DNA of 45,616 bases from Frankia sp. AgB1.9 (GCF_016786355.1 NZ_JADWYX010000073.1:1-45616), one strand, 5' to 3'; numbered from the stretch's first letter, positions 15,842-24,076 are shown. Translations and numbers: made by a program. The notes: a model not told the origin generated them from the sequence alone.

Positions 15842-18037
15842 TCACCAGGGCGGGTCTGGCGCCGGCGGGCCCACCACCGCCCCCTCGACGACGTCGCAGC
15901 CCACCGCGCGCACGGCGGCCAGCTCAGCCGGCCGGTTGACCTCGTTGGCCGCGACCTCCAGCCTCATCACGTGCGCGAACCGCACGATCCCGGCGAGGAT
16001 CGCCCCGACCCTGACGTCGCTGTCCGCGTCGCGGACCTGAAGGTCTCCGAGCCTGATGCCGGTGACCGCCACGGGCAGGGTGTGTCTCGACACCGCCCGC
16101 AGCGGCCCGTTCTCGGTGAAGTCGAACCACACTGCCGCGCCGGCGTCCACCAGCTCGGCGACCGCCTCGCCGGCTCGGCCCCGGTCGTGCTCGATGAACC
16201 GGTCGGGCAGCAGGACGTGTGGGATCGCGGCGCCCGGTTCGGCCCGGGCGGCCAGCGCGGTGAGCGCGTGTCGCAGGTCGGGGTCGGCGGCGCCACGCTC
16301 GGAGATCCGCAGGTAGAGCCGCGGCGGCCGCTGGCGCGGGGGGCCGCCGGGTCCCGCCGTCCGGCCGACGGCCTGGACCAGCCAGTGGTCGAGATCGACC
16401 GTGAGGCCCGCCTCGGCCGCGATGGGGCCGATCGCGTCCAGCCCGACCAGGCCGTTGTCCGGGTGGGGCCAGCAGGGGAGCGCCTCGGCGCCGACGATAG
16501 TGCCGTCCAGAGCGGCGACCGGCGCGTACCGCAGGATCAGGGCGTCGCTGGACAGGGCGCGCCGCAGGCCGGTGGTGTCCCGCAGGCGGGTGGCCAGGTT
16601 CGCCCGGATCCGCCCGTCGAACGCGGCGCTGCCACCGCGCCCCAGTCGTTTCGCCTCGTACATCGCCATGTCGGCCGCGTTCAGCAGGTCCTCCGCGTCG
16701 TCGAGGTCGGGCCCGGAGACGGCGAGGCCCACACTGCCGCCGACGCTGACCGCATGGCGCAGCGCGACCGGCCTGGACAGGCAGCGCCGGACCCGCTCCG
16801 CGATGACGGCCAGGTCGTCGACGTCCCGCACCCCTTCGCACAGCACCGCGAACTCGTCGCCGGAAAGCCGCCCGACCACGTCGCCGGGGCGGACCTCGTG
16901 CGCCAGCCGGCGGCCGATCGTCCGCAGCAGCTCGTCGCCGGCCTGGTGGCCAAGCGTGTCGTTCACCGCCTTGAAGCCGTCGAGGTCGATGAACAGCACG
17001 CCGACCCGGCAGCCGTCGGCCCGTTCCCGGCGCAGGCCGCGCCGCAGCCGCCGCAGCAGCGCGTCCCGGTTGGGCAGCCCGGTGAGCGCGTCGTGCAGGG
17101 AGGCGTGGCGCGCGGCCTCCTCCATCCGGATCCGGATCGAGGCCGCGCCGAGCAGCGCCGCCGCGGAGCGGACGAACGCCTGCTCGTCGGCGGCGAGCCC
17201 GCGCCCTCGACGCACGACCACCGTGCCGGTCGGCGCGTCCACCCGGCCCGCCGACACCCGCAGCTCCCGAGGCAGCCGGTCATCGTCAGGCCGCGGCCGG
17301 GTGGGTACCCGCCCGGTCGCGTCGGTGCGCCACAACATGGCCCGCAGATCCTGGGCGTCGTCGCGCGGGTGGCCGGCGGCCTGGGCGTCGGGCGCGGCCC
17401 GCCCGAACGGGCCGTCCGGGCCGTCCGCCGCATTCGGCGCCGCGTCGGGCGGCCCGCCCGTCGTGGCTCGCCGGGGCACGATGGTGACCTCGTCCGCGTC
17501 GAGCTGCTCGGTGAGAGTCCTGACGCCGAGATCCCAGAGGGCCTGCTCGTCGGAGATCTCCAGGACCCGTTGCGCGAGGTCGGCCATCGCGGTCTGGCGG
17601 TCCGTCTGCGTGCGCAGCTCCGCCATCGCCGTGTGCAGGTCGTTGACGTCCGCGACGATGCCGACGACGCGTGGCCGGTCCGATCCGTCCGACACCGGGA
17701 TCAGGTCGGCGTAGTGCCAGCGTCCGGCGATGCTGAGCACGTCGTGGCCCCTGGTGCCGTCCAGGGCCTGTCTCAACAGCGCCAGGGCGTCCGGCTGGCG
17801 GCGCAGGGCCACGAACGCGGACGATCGCTTGGCCACCGCCAGCGCCGCCGCGGTGGCCACCGGAACCAGGCCGCCGGAGGCCAGCACCTGGCCGTCCTCA
17901 TCGAACAGGGCCAGCCCGACCGGCGCGTTGTCGAGGAGCAGCTGGAGCCGGTGGTGCGCCTGGGTCAGCTCGCTGATGTCCTGGAGCAGCCCGGCGACCA
18001 GGCCGGCAGACTCCTGGGGTCCCCCCTGGCTGCACAC
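15842..18037 (-). CDS. PAS-GAF-GGDEF protein with degenerate EAL domain
   Basis: The 731-residue protein starts at a GTG (18035-18037); an in-frame stop lies 13 codons upstream, so no longer form exists. Domains: a PAC-like tail at the very start (GLLQDISELTQAHHRL), a PAS domain (about 30-140), a GAF-like region (about 150-300), GGDEF (about 310-470) and EAL (about 480-715). The GGDEF site is SGDEF (392-396), with a product-inhibition site RPGD (383-386) exactly five residues before, so diguanylate cyclase activity is plausible. In the EAL part only GAEAL remains. The Asn, second Glu, Asp pair and Lys of active phosphodiesterases are missing (YLRISERG, VWFDFTENG, IRLGD). It lies divergent from the cold-shock-domain gene. 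Confidence 0.9.
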   Translation of the reverse strand: MCSQGGPQESAGLVAGLLQDISELTQAHHRLQLLLDNAPVGLALFDEDGQVLASGGLVPVATAAALAVAKRSSAFVALRRQPDALALLRQALDGTRGHDVLSIAGRWHYADLIPVSDGSDRPRVVGIVADVNDLHTAMAELRTQTDRQTAMADLAQRVLEISDEQALWDLGVRTLTEQLDADEVTIVPRRATTGGPPDAAPNAADGPDGPFGRAAPDAQAAGHPRDDAQDLRAMLWRTDATGRVPTRPRPDDDRLPRELRVSAGRVDAPTGTVVVRRGRGLAADEQAFVRSAAALLGAASIRIRMEEAARHASLHDALTGLPNRDALLRRLRRGLRRERADGCRVGVLFIDLDGFKAVNDTLGHQAGDELLRTIGRRLAHEVRPGDVVGRLSGDEFAVLCEGVRDVDDLAVIAERVRRCLSRPVALRHAVSVGGSVGLAVSGPDLDDAEDLLNAADMAMYEAKRLGRGGSAAFDGRIRANLATRLRDTTGLRRALSSDALILRYAPVAALDGTIVGAEALPCWPHPDNGLVGLDAIGPIAAEAGLTVDLDHWLVQAVGRTAGPGGPPRQRPPRLYLRISERGAADPDLRHALTALAARAEPGAAIPHVLLPDRFIEHDRGRAGEAVAELVDAGAAVWFDFTENGPLRAVSRHTLPVAVTGIRLGDLQVRDADSDVRVGAILAGIVRFAHVMRLEVAANEVNRPAELAAVRAVGCDVVEGAVVGPPAPDPPW

Positions 18038-18122
18038 GCACGGTGGGTACCCGTGGCCCGACGGGCAAACCGGCTAGACTCGTGCGTTGACCGTGTGACG
18101 GCCGGCGCGCAGCCGAGCGAGT

Positions 18123-18182
18123 GACGTCGGAGCTGGAGACGTCGGTGCTGGGGACGTCGGAGCTGGAGACGGCGGAGCTGAG
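18123..18182. repeat. Four 15-bp tandem repeats upstream of the cold-shock-domain gene
   Basis: Units begin at 18123, 18138, 18153 and 18168. The first and third are identical (GACGTCGGAGCTGGA) and the others differ by two or three bases. They lie in the 188-base divergent region, 43 bases before the csp-like GTG, so they may be in its leader or act as a regulator-binding array. Confidence 0.85.
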
Positions 18183-18225
18183 ACACAGTCAGCGGTCCGG
18201 TGTTCGGTGTTTTACGGGGTGATGT

Positions 18226-18654
18226 GTGCGTACAGGCAGGGTGTTGAGGTTCGATCAGGTTCGGGGCTACGGGTTCATCGCGCCTACCGGCGGCGGGGAG
18301 GACATCTTCCTGCACGCCAACGACCTGCTGGTCGACAAGCATCTCGTGACCGCGGGCGTGATGATGGAGTTCGAGGTTGAGCAGGGCGATCGCGGGCCCA
18401 AGGCGACGGGTGCCCGGCTGGTGCGGTCCGCGCCCGGTGCCGCCACGCCCGGCGCGCCAGCCGAGGGCGCTGCCGTGCGGGAGCCCGGTGACGAGGGCGA
18501 GGACTTCTTCTACGTCCCGTCGGCGAAGGAGTTCTCCCGGGAGGTCACCGAGATCCTCCTGCAGACCGAGCCGACCCTCACCGGCGCCCAGATCCTCGCC
18601 ATCAGACGCGGCATGACCCGGCTGGCCGAGAAGAACGGCTGGATCGAGGGCTAG
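18226..18654 (+). CDS. Cold-shock-domain protein with C-terminal extension
   Basis: The 142-residue protein begins with a cold-shock domain (about 1-68) holding both RNA-binding motifs, GYGFIA and DIFLHA, after the typical opening TGRVLRFDQVRG. It continues with an Ala/Gly/Pro-rich linker and a conserved-looking acidic and helical tail (DFFYVPSAKEFSREVTEILL, then TGAQILAIRRGMTRLAEKNGWIEG). This two-part architecture is common in actinobacteria and differs from the 67-residue CspA type. The start is a GTG with GGGGTGA upstream. It probably binds single-stranded RNA or DNA; the tail's role is unknown. The upstream leader contains the 15-bp repeats. Confidence 0.9.
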   Translation: MRTGRVLRFDQVRGYGFIAPTGGGEDIFLHANDLLVDKHLVTAGVMMEFEVEQGDRGPKATGARLVRSAPGAATPGAPAEGAAVREPGDEGEDFFYVPSAKEFSREVTEILLQTEPTLTGAQILAIRRGMTRLAEKNGWIEG

Positions 18655-18685
18655 GCAGCCTGGGACCGCGCCGAGCGGCCGCCGG

Positions 18686-19078
18686 TCAGGTGAGCGACCG
18701 GGGGTCGGCGGGAACGTCGACGGCATGCTCGCGCAGGGCGTCGAGCGGGACGAGCTCCAGGGCACGGGCGTTGGTGGACGCGAGGACCACCGGGGCGGCG
18801 ACCCCGGCCCGGTAAGCCTGCAGCCAGCGGGCGGCGACCACACACCACCGGTCACCTGGCTTCAGGCCCGGGAAGGCCCACTCCGGCCGCGGCGTGGACA
18901 GGTCGTTGCCGACCTCGCGCTGGTGATCCAGGAACTCCTTGGTGACCACGGCGCAGACGGTGTGGCTACCGAGATCCTCCGGTCCGCTGCTGCAGCAGCC
19001 ATCCCGGGCGAAACCGGTCATCGGGTCAGTCCCGCACGGCTCCAGCGGGCCGCCGAGGACGTTGCGCTCGTCCGTCAC
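18686..19078 (-). CDS. DUF2237 family protein
   Basis: The 130-residue protein opens with NVLGGPLEPCGTDPMTGFAR and DGCC, the signature of DUF2237, followed by VCAVVTKEFLDHQREVGNDLSTP, FPGLKPGDRWCVVAARWLQA and APVVLASTNARALELVPLDAL. Nearly the whole protein is this domain. The three Cys residues in the first 30 positions are typical. Start is a GTG at 19078 with only a weak GAGGG upstream. No function is established that I can name. It is divergent from the DUF3073 gene and convergent with the cold-shock-domain gene. Confidence 0.88.
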   Translation of the reverse strand: MTDERNVLGGPLEPCGTDPMTGFARDGCCSSGPEDLGSHTVCAVVTKEFLDHQREVGNDLSTPRPEWAFPGLKPGDRWCVVAARWLQAYRAGVAAPVVLASTNARALELVPLDALREHAVDVPADPRSLT

Positions 19079-19380
19079 GCCCTCAGTGTGGCATCTTCAC
19101 CGCACTCGGCCACCGCCGATCCCGCCGGTTGACCCGCCGCCGGGCGGGCGGTGGCGCGGCGTGGCACCGGCCGGGAAAGACCGACGGCGCCGGAGGTGGC
19201 GCAGGCCGCAACGCCGGTCACCGCAACGCTCACAATCTGAGAAGGTTGTAAGGTATTCAGCGGTCGGCCACTGACGACGAGACCGCGCGCGGGTGGCGGC
19301 TCGTGGGACGTTCGGCAGGCACGGGCGACAAGCACGACGCGCGGCGGCGGGGCCCCCGCGCCGCGGAAGGGAGTCGGGCC
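19079..19380. other. Divergent intergenic region between DUF2237 and DUF3073 genes
   Basis: The 302 bases hold the promoters of both flanking genes. A TAAGGT (near 19250) in GGTTGTAAGGTATTC fits an actinobacterial -10 (TAnnnT) on the plus strand, but no convincing -35 accompanies it. CCGCAACGC occurs twice (19207 and 19221). I see no further gene. Confidence 0.4.
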
Positions 19381-19593
19381 ATGGGGCGGGGTCGGGCCAA
19401 GGCGAAGCAGACGAGGGTCGCTCGGGAGCTCAAGTACCAGTCGCCGAACATCGATCTCGACCGGCTGCGCGCCGACCTCGGGGCCGTGTCGGACGACGGC
19501 TTCGGCGACCAGACGGACGGCGTGGACGGCCACGCCGGCTGGGGCGACCAGTACGAGGACGAGGAGGACGAGGCGCGCGCCTCGTCCTACTGA
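19381..19593 (+). CDS. DUF3073 family small protein
   Basis: The 70-residue protein begins MGRGRAKAKQTRVARELKYQ and continues SPNIDLDRLRADLG, the signature of DUF3073, a small basic-then-acidic actinobacterial protein. The tail is strongly acidic (QYEDEEDEARASSY). The frame is open for another 26 codons upstream, but the ATG at 19381 matches the family start and has GGAAGGGAG nine bases upstream. The function is not known. It ends in a strong bidirectional terminator shared with the convergent ArsR gene. Confidence 0.92.
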   Translation: MGRGRAKAKQTRVARELKYQSPNIDLDRLRADLGAVSDDGFGDQTDGVDGHAGWGDQYEDEEDEARASSY

Positions 19594-19625
19594 GTTCACG
19601 TCGATCAGCGTTCACGCCGATCAGC
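19594..19625. repeat. Two 16-bp direct repeats after the DUF3073 gene
   Basis: GTTCACGTCGATCAGC (19594-19609) is followed directly by GTTCACGCCGATCAGC (19610-19625), one base different. They lie between the stop codon and the terminator. Confidence 0.8.
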
Positions 19626-19631
19626 CAGCGG

Positions 19632-19665
19632 CGAAACCCGGGCGTCCCAGGACGCCCGGGTTTCG
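19632..19665. terminator. Bidirectional terminator between DUF3073 and ArsR genes
   Basis: CGAAACCCGGGCGTCC (19632-19647) pairs exactly with GGACGCCCGGGTTTCG (19650-19665), leaving a tiny CA loop, in practice a CCAG tetraloop. The stem ends in AAA/TTT, so each direction gets a short T-tract. It sits between two convergent genes. Confidence 0.85.
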
Positions 19666-19690
19666 TCTGCCTGGAGTTGAGCTGACCGGG

Positions 19691-20023
19691 TCAGCGATGG
19701 GCGTCGAGCAGGTCCCGCAGGATCTCCGCCTGTTCGTTCAGCACGCCGGTGAGGATCAGGCGGGTCTGATCGAGCAGGTCGGCGAGCAGCGGTGTCGACA
19801 GGGCGTAGTAGACGGTCGTGCCCTGTTTGCGGGTGGTCACGAGCCCGGCCCGGCGCAGCACCCCCAGTTGCTGGGACAGGTGCGACGCCTCCAGGCCGAC
19901 GTCCCCGACCAGTTCGCCGACGGACCGTTCCCCCTCGCGCAGCAGCTCGAGCACGCGGATCCGGGCCGGATGGGCGAGGGAACGGAAGAACTGGGCCTTA
20001 AGCTCGTAGAGCGGGGTGGCCAT
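19691..20023 (-). CDS. ArsR-family transcriptional regulator
   Basis: The 110-residue protein is a single winged helix: YELKAQFFRSLAHPARIRVLELL, RSVGELVGDVGLEASHLSQQLGVL, RRAGLVTTRKQGTTVYYAL. These are helix 1, the recognition helix with SHLSQQL and the wing of ArsR/SmtB proteins. The usual metal motif ELCVCDL is absent, so it probably senses something other than a metal through that site. I chose the ATG at 20023 because CGAGGTGA stands eight bases before it; a GTG four codons earlier overlaps that ribosome site. No obvious target gene is adjacent, so it may act on its own promoter or elsewhere. Confidence 0.88.
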   Translation of the reverse strand: MATPLYELKAQFFRSLAHPARIRVLELLREGERSVGELVGDVGLEASHLSQQLGVLRRAGLVTTRKQGTTVYYALSTPLLADLLDQTRLILTGVLNEQAEILRDLLDAHR

Positions 20024-20211
20024 CGGACTAGTCACCTCGCCGGCATACCCAGCCGGACGGCTGCGGGCCAGCCGCGGAGCTGATCAGCGGGCGGCGAACA
20101 GCGTGAGCCGCCCGCCCCCCGGTGCAGAACGATCGTGGTGAAAAGTTTGGTCGACGGGAAGGCAACACCTGCGAATCTTACGACATTGTCAGGTTAGGCG
20201 GCCGGTGACGG

Positions 20212-20517
20212 TCAGCCGCGCCGGGTGAGCCGGCGCAGGCGGCCGGCGGACGCGCGGGTGGCGCCCGTCGTCGCGGCCGGCCGGAAGCCGCGGGCGCCGG
20301 CCGCGGCCCGCCTGGCCCGGGCGGCCCGCCTGGCGTCGAGCGCGGCCACGGCGGCCTTCCCGCCGACGGGCGGCAGCTGCGCCGGCCGGAACGCGGCGGC
20401 GTACCGCGAGGAGCGCCGGTAGCCGTGTTGCCAGCGCAGATGGTTGTCCAGCTCGCTCGATGAGACGAAGTCGCTGTCGCAGCCCAGGTCGGCGCGCGGA
20501 CACCTGTAGGCGATCAT
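20212..20517 (-). CDS. Small C2H2-zinc-finger-like protein
   Basis: This 101-residue gene starts at an ATG with GAGGGGGG four bases upstream. Residues 5-33 read as a zinc-finger-like unit with C-x6-C-x12-H-x4-H spacing (CPRADLGC, then SSSELDNHLRWQHG). The rest is basic, with runs of Ala and Arg (ALDARRAARARRAAAGARG, then RLRRLTRRG), as expected for nucleic-acid binding. The frame is open far upstream, antisense to the M20 peptidase gene, but only the part from 20517 looks like protein. Spacing differs from classic eukaryotic C2H2 fingers, so metal binding is inference. Expression and function are unknown. Confidence 0.65.
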   Translation of the reverse strand: MIAYRCPRADLGCDSDFVSSSELDNHLRWQHGYRRSSRYAAAFRPAQLPPVGGKAAVAALDARRAARARRAAAGARGFRPAATTGATRASAGRLRRLTRRG

Positions 20518-20694
20518 CAGTCCCCCCTCGTGCTGGCGCAGGCCCTGTACCCGTGCGGCACGTGTCCGAAGCCGCGCGGGACGTGGCGGGTCTCGCCCCC
20601 TTACCTTCCTCAATGTTGCCAGCGGGTTACCGGGGCCTGGCTGGATACGTGGCCGATCCGGCACGCGCGGGAAGCCCGGGGCAGACTTACCGCC

Positions 20695-22074
20695 ATGGCG
20701 AGCGAATCCACGACCTTCTCCGGAACCCAGACGAGGCAGGCGGGCGACGTCGCGGCGGCGACGCGGGCGCTGCCGTCGACGGGCGCGCAGGACGAGGTCG
20801 TCGAGCTCTGCCGGGACCTCCTGATGATCGACTCGACGAACCGGGGCAACGGCGACGGTTTCGAGCGGGCTGCCGCCGAGTACGTCGCGGCGAAGCTCGC
20901 CGACGTCGGCCTCGAACCGACGCTGCTGGAGTCGCAGCCGGGCCGGACCAGCGTGATCACCCGGATCGAGGGCACCGACCCGAGCCGGCCGCCGCTGCTC
21001 ATCCACGGGCATCTCGACGTCGTCGCGGCCGACCCGGCCGAGTGGCGGCACCATCCCTTCGGCGGCGAGGAGGCCGACGGCTGCCTGTGGGGTCGTGGCG
21101 CGATCGACATGAAGGACATGGACGCGATGACCCTGGCGGTCATCCGCGACCGGGCCAGGACCGGCCGCAAGCCCCCGCGCGACCTCGTCGTCGCGTTCGT
21201 CGCCGACGAGGAGGCCGGCGGGCCGCTCGGTGCCCACTGGCTGGTGGACAACCACAGGGACCTGTTCGCCGACTGCACCGACGCGATCAGCGAGGTCGGC
21301 GGCTTCTCCTACACGGTCCGCGACGACCTGCGCCTCTACCTCATCCAGACCGCCGAGAAGGGCATGGCCTGGATGAAGCTGACCGCCCGCGGCCGGGCCG
21401 GCCACGGCTCGATGCTCTCCACGGACAACGCGGTCACGAAGCTGGTCGAGGCCGTCACCCGGATCGGCCAGCACAGGTTCCCGGTCGTGCTCACCCCGAC
21501 CGTCCACCAGTTCCTCGACTCCCTGGGCGACGCCCTCGGCATCGAGATGGACTACGACAACCTGGAGGCGACGGTCGCCAAGCTCGGCGGGCTGGCCCGG
21601 ATGATCGGCGCGACGATCAGCGACACCGCGAACCCGACCCAGCTCAACGCCGGGCACAAGGTGAACGTGATCCCCGGCGAGGCGACGGCCGGTGTCGACG
21701 GCCGGTTCCTGCCCGGTCGCGAGGACGAGTTCGTCCGCCAGATCGACGAGCTGATCGGCCCGGACATCCAGCGCGAGTGGGTCGTGCTGGACCGCGCGGT
21801 CGAGACGCCGTTTGACGGGCCGATGGTGGACGCGATGGCCGCCGCGCTGCGCGCCGAGGATCCCGGCGCCCGCGCCGTCCCGTACATGCTGTCCGGCGGC
21901 ACGGACGCGAAGTCGTTCTCCCAGCTGGGCATCCGCTGCTTCGGCTTCTCGCCGCTGAAGCTGCCGCCCGACCTGGACTTCTCCGGCATGTTCCACGGCG
22001 TCGACGAGCGCGTCCCGACCGAGGCGCTGAAGTTCGGCACCCGCGTGCTGGACCGCTTCCTCGCCGCCAGTTGA
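20695..22074 (+). CDS. M20-family metallopeptidase (ArgE/DapE/carboxypeptidase type)
   Basis: The 459-residue enzyme has the co-catalytic metal sites of M20: HGHLDVV (His and Asp) in LLIHGHLDVVAADP, WGRGAIDMKDM with the bridging Asp, the catalytic DEEAGG, and a final His in GMFHGVDERVPTEAL. The dimerisation lid is present in the middle (KLTARGRAGHGSML). It should hydrolyse an N-acyl or peptide bond of a small substrate in the cytoplasm. The start ATG at 20695 fits the family; no strong ribosome site is seen. Its TGA overlaps the TTG start of the next gene, so the two are translationally coupled. Confidence 0.92.
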   Translation: MASESTTFSGTQTRQAGDVAAATRALPSTGAQDEVVELCRDLLMIDSTNRGNGDGFERAAAEYVAAKLADVGLEPTLLESQPGRTSVITRIEGTDPSRPPLLIHGHLDVVAADPAEWRHHPFGGEEADGCLWGRGAIDMKDMDAMTLAVIRDRARTGRKPPRDLVVAFVADEEAGGPLGAHWLVDNHRDLFADCTDAISEVGGFSYTVRDDLRLYLIQTAEKGMAWMKLTARGRAGHGSMLSTDNAVTKLVEAVTRIGQHRFPVVLTPTVHQFLDSLGDALGIEMDYDNLEATVAKLGGLARMIGATISDTANPTQLNAGHKVNVIPGEATAGVDGRFLPGREDEFVRQIDELIGPDIQREWVVLDRAVETPFDGPMVDAMAAALRAEDPGARAVPYMLSGGTDAKSFSQLGIRCFGFSPLKLPPDLDFSGMFHGVDERVPTEALKFGTRVLDRFLAAS

Positions 22075-22868
22075 GCCGCGGACCGGCCGGCCGCCCGGGG
22101 CCGATCGGCTGGCTGCTGATCGTCGCGGTCGTGGTGGCACTGGTGGGAGTCCTGGGTCACAGCACGCACCACAGCTCCGGTGGGCGGCGGGTCGCGCTCT
22201 GGGGCGACTCGATGGCGTGGGAGGCGCAGGACGACTTCGCGGCGGACGTGACGGCCGCCGGCGGCACGTCGCTGCTCCTGCACACCTACGGCGGCACCGC
22301 GCCCTGCGACTGGCTGTCCGACATCCGCAAGCAGTCGCGCAGGTGGCACCCGACCGTCGCGGTGCTGGCCTTCTCCGGCAACACCGGCACGAAGTGCATG
22401 AAGGGCCGGGACCTGACCAGCGCGTACCGCTCGGACGTCCTGGCCGCGGCCGCCCGGCTGTCCCGCGACGGCGCGCACGTCGTGCTCGTCGAGGCCCCAC
22501 CGAGACGGGACCAGACCGTCGACGCGCAGGGGCTCACCTCGCTGGACCAGCTCTGGCAGAAGATCGCCGGGCAGGTGCCGAACACGACCGTGGTGCCCGC
22601 CGGCCGGGCCGTCACCGACCCCGCCGGGCGGTACGCGCAGACGGTGCCCTGCGGCCTGGGCGACGTGTGCCCGGCGGGCGGTCAGGTCACGGTGCGCAGC
22701 CCCGACGGCGTGCACTTCTGCCCGATCGAGCTGGCGCCGATGACGCGGTGCCCGGTCCCGTCCGCCGGCGCGACCCGGTACGCCCACGCGATGGCCGCTG
22801 CCGCGTTGGCGCTGCTCGGCCCCCTGCCGTCCACCTCCCCGTCCGGGCCGCCACCGCCCGCGACCTGA
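22071..22868 (+). CDS. Membrane-anchored SGNH hydrolase-like protein
   Basis: The 265-residue protein starts at a TTG whose last bases form the TGA of the M20 peptidase gene (TTGA overlap). One hydrophobic helix (about 12-29) anchors it, with the rest outside. Block I is VALWGDSMAWEA with the Ser nucleophile S47; FSGNTG supplies block III Asn; SPDGVHFCP supplies the Asp-x-x-His of block V. These define SGNH/GDSL-like esterases, often acting on acylated sugars or as acyltransferase domains. Several Cys residues in the exported part could form disulfides. A Pro-rich tail ends the protein. The substrate is unknown. Confidence 0.85.
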   Translation: MSRGPAGRPGPIGWLLIVAVVVALVGVLGHSTHHSSGGRRVALWGDSMAWEAQDDFAADVTAAGGTSLLLHTYGGTAPCDWLSDIRKQSRRWHPTVAVLAFSGNTGTKCMKGRDLTSAYRSDVLAAAARLSRDGAHVVLVEAPPRRDQTVDAQGLTSLDQLWQKIAGQVPNTTVVPAGRAVTDPAGRYAQTVPCGLGDVCPAGGQVTVRSPDGVHFCPIELAPMTRCPVPSAGATRYAHAMAAAALALLGPLPSTSPSGPPPPAT

Positions 22869-22893
22869 CGCCACGATCATCAAAGGAGAGACC

Positions 22894-23937
22894 ATGGCTA
22901 CCGTACGGGCGCTTGCCGTCCCCGCCGCCGGCGCGGCCCTCGTGCCGACCACGATCTCGCGACGCGCCCCGCGCCCGGACGACATCGTGATCGACATCAG
23001 GTTCGCCGGGATCTGTCACAGCGACATCCACCAGGCCCGCCAGGAGTGGGGCCCGGCGATCTTCCCGATGGTGCCCGGCCACGAGATCACCGGCGTGGTG
23101 GCGGCCGTGGGCGCGGACGTCACCCGGTTCGCGGTCGGGGACCGGGTGGGCGTCGGCTGCTTCGTGAGCTCCTGCGAGCGGTGCGACGCGTGCGTCGCGG
23201 GGGAGGAGCAGTACTGCACGGGCCCGAACCCGGTGTTCACCTACAACGGCACCGACTACGACGGCGAGCCCACCTACGGCGGCTACAGCCAGCAGATCGT
23301 CGTCCGCGAGGCCTACGTGCTTCGGGTCCCCGACGCCCTGGCGCTCGACGCCGCCGCGCCGCTGCTGTGCGCCGGGATCACGACGTACTCGCCGCTGCGC
23401 CACTGGAAAGTCGGCCCCGGGTCGAAGGTCGCCGTCGTCGGCCTGGGCGGCCTCGGGCACATGGGCGTCCAGCTCGCGCACGCCCTGGGCGCCGAGGTGA
23501 CCGTGCTCAGCCAGTCGCTGGCCAAGGAGAAGGACGGCCTGCGCCTCGGCGCCGACCGGTACCGGGCCACCAGCGACCCGGCGACGTTCCAGGAGCTGCG
23601 CGGCAGCCTGGACTTCATCCTCAACACGGTCTCGGCGAACCTGGACCTCGACGCCTACCTGTCGCTGCTGCGGCTCGACGGCACGATGTGCAACGTCGGT
23701 GGCCCCGCCGACCCCGGCGCGTACCGGGCGTTCTCGTTGATCGCGGCCCGCCGCAGCCTCACCGGCTCCAACATCGGCGGGATCCGGGAGACCCAGGAGA
23801 TGCTCGACTTCTGCGCCGAGCATGGCATCTCGGCCGAGATCGAGCTGATCACCGCCGCCGACGTCAACGTCGCCTACGACCGTGTCGTGGCCAGCGACGT
23901 CCGCTACCGCTTCGTGATCGACGCCTCGACGATTTAG
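22894..23937 (+). CDS. Zinc-dependent alcohol dehydrogenase (cinnamyl-alcohol/YahK type)
   Basis: The 347-residue MDR enzyme shows catalytic zinc ligands C41 (GICHSDIH), H63 and E64 (VPGHEITG) and the later Cys of LLCAGIT. Structural zinc cysteines sit in CERCDACVAGEEQYC, and the NAD(P) motif is VVGLGGLGHMGVQLA. NYxGT-like features in the middle (FTYNGTDYDGEPTYGGYSQ) are typical of the CAD/YahK branch, which reduces aldehydes with NADPH. The ATG is preceded by AAAGGAGA. It lies 25 bases after the SGNH gene and is followed by a terminator hairpin, so it may end a three-gene unit. Coenzyme choice is not proven. Confidence 0.93.
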   Translation: MATVRALAVPAAGAALVPTTISRRAPRPDDIVIDIRFAGICHSDIHQARQEWGPAIFPMVPGHEITGVVAAVGADVTRFAVGDRVGVGCFVSSCERCDACVAGEEQYCTGPNPVFTYNGTDYDGEPTYGGYSQQIVVREAYVLRVPDALALDAAAPLLCAGITTYSPLRHWKVGPGSKVAVVGLGGLGHMGVQLAHALGAEVTVLSQSLAKEKDGLRLGADRYRATSDPATFQELRGSLDFILNTVSANLDLDAYLSLLRLDGTMCNVGGPADPGAYRAFSLIAARRSLTGSNIGGIRETQEMLDFCAEHGISAEIELITAADVNVAYDRVVASDVRYRFVIDASTI

Positions 23938-23945
23938 GCATTTGC

Positions 23946-23965
23946 CGTTCGCCTCTGGGCGAACG
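23946..23965 (+). terminator. Terminator after the alcohol dehydrogenase gene
   Basis: CGTTCGCC (23946-23953) pairs with GGCGAACG (23958-23965) around a TCTG tetraloop, eight bases after the stop codon. It separates this gene from lon. Confidence 0.7.
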
Positions 23966-24006
23966 CGGGATGGGTGGGCGGGAGGAACAACAGGCGGCTC
24001 CGGTGA

Positions 24007-24027
24007 CTTTAGTCGGTCAGGCTCAAG
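24007..24027. promoter_or_regulatory. HAIR-like operator (HspR site) upstream of lon
   Basis: CTTTAGT-N7-GCTCAAG matches the HspR-associated inverted repeat CTTGAGT-N7-ACTCAAG at 12 of 14 positions with correct spacing. It ends about 50 bases before the lon GTG. A further exact half-site CTTGAGT is at 24058-24064, with ACTCAG at 24080-24085. HspR is known to repress lon through HAIR in Streptomyces, so repression relieved by heat is a strong inference. Confidence 0.7.
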
Positions 24028-24076
24028 TTCATTGGGTCTGCCGACCACCGTTCCGACCTTGAGTGGATGTGCCTAC

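Noticed and set aside
18074..18093. Promoter with TAGACT or TTGACC in the GGDEF/csp divergent region
   Set aside because: Neither box has a partner at proper spacing.
23938..24076. Longer Lon starting at 23942
   Set aside because: The extra 45 codons cross a terminator hairpin and the HAIR-like site and do not match the Lon N-terminus.
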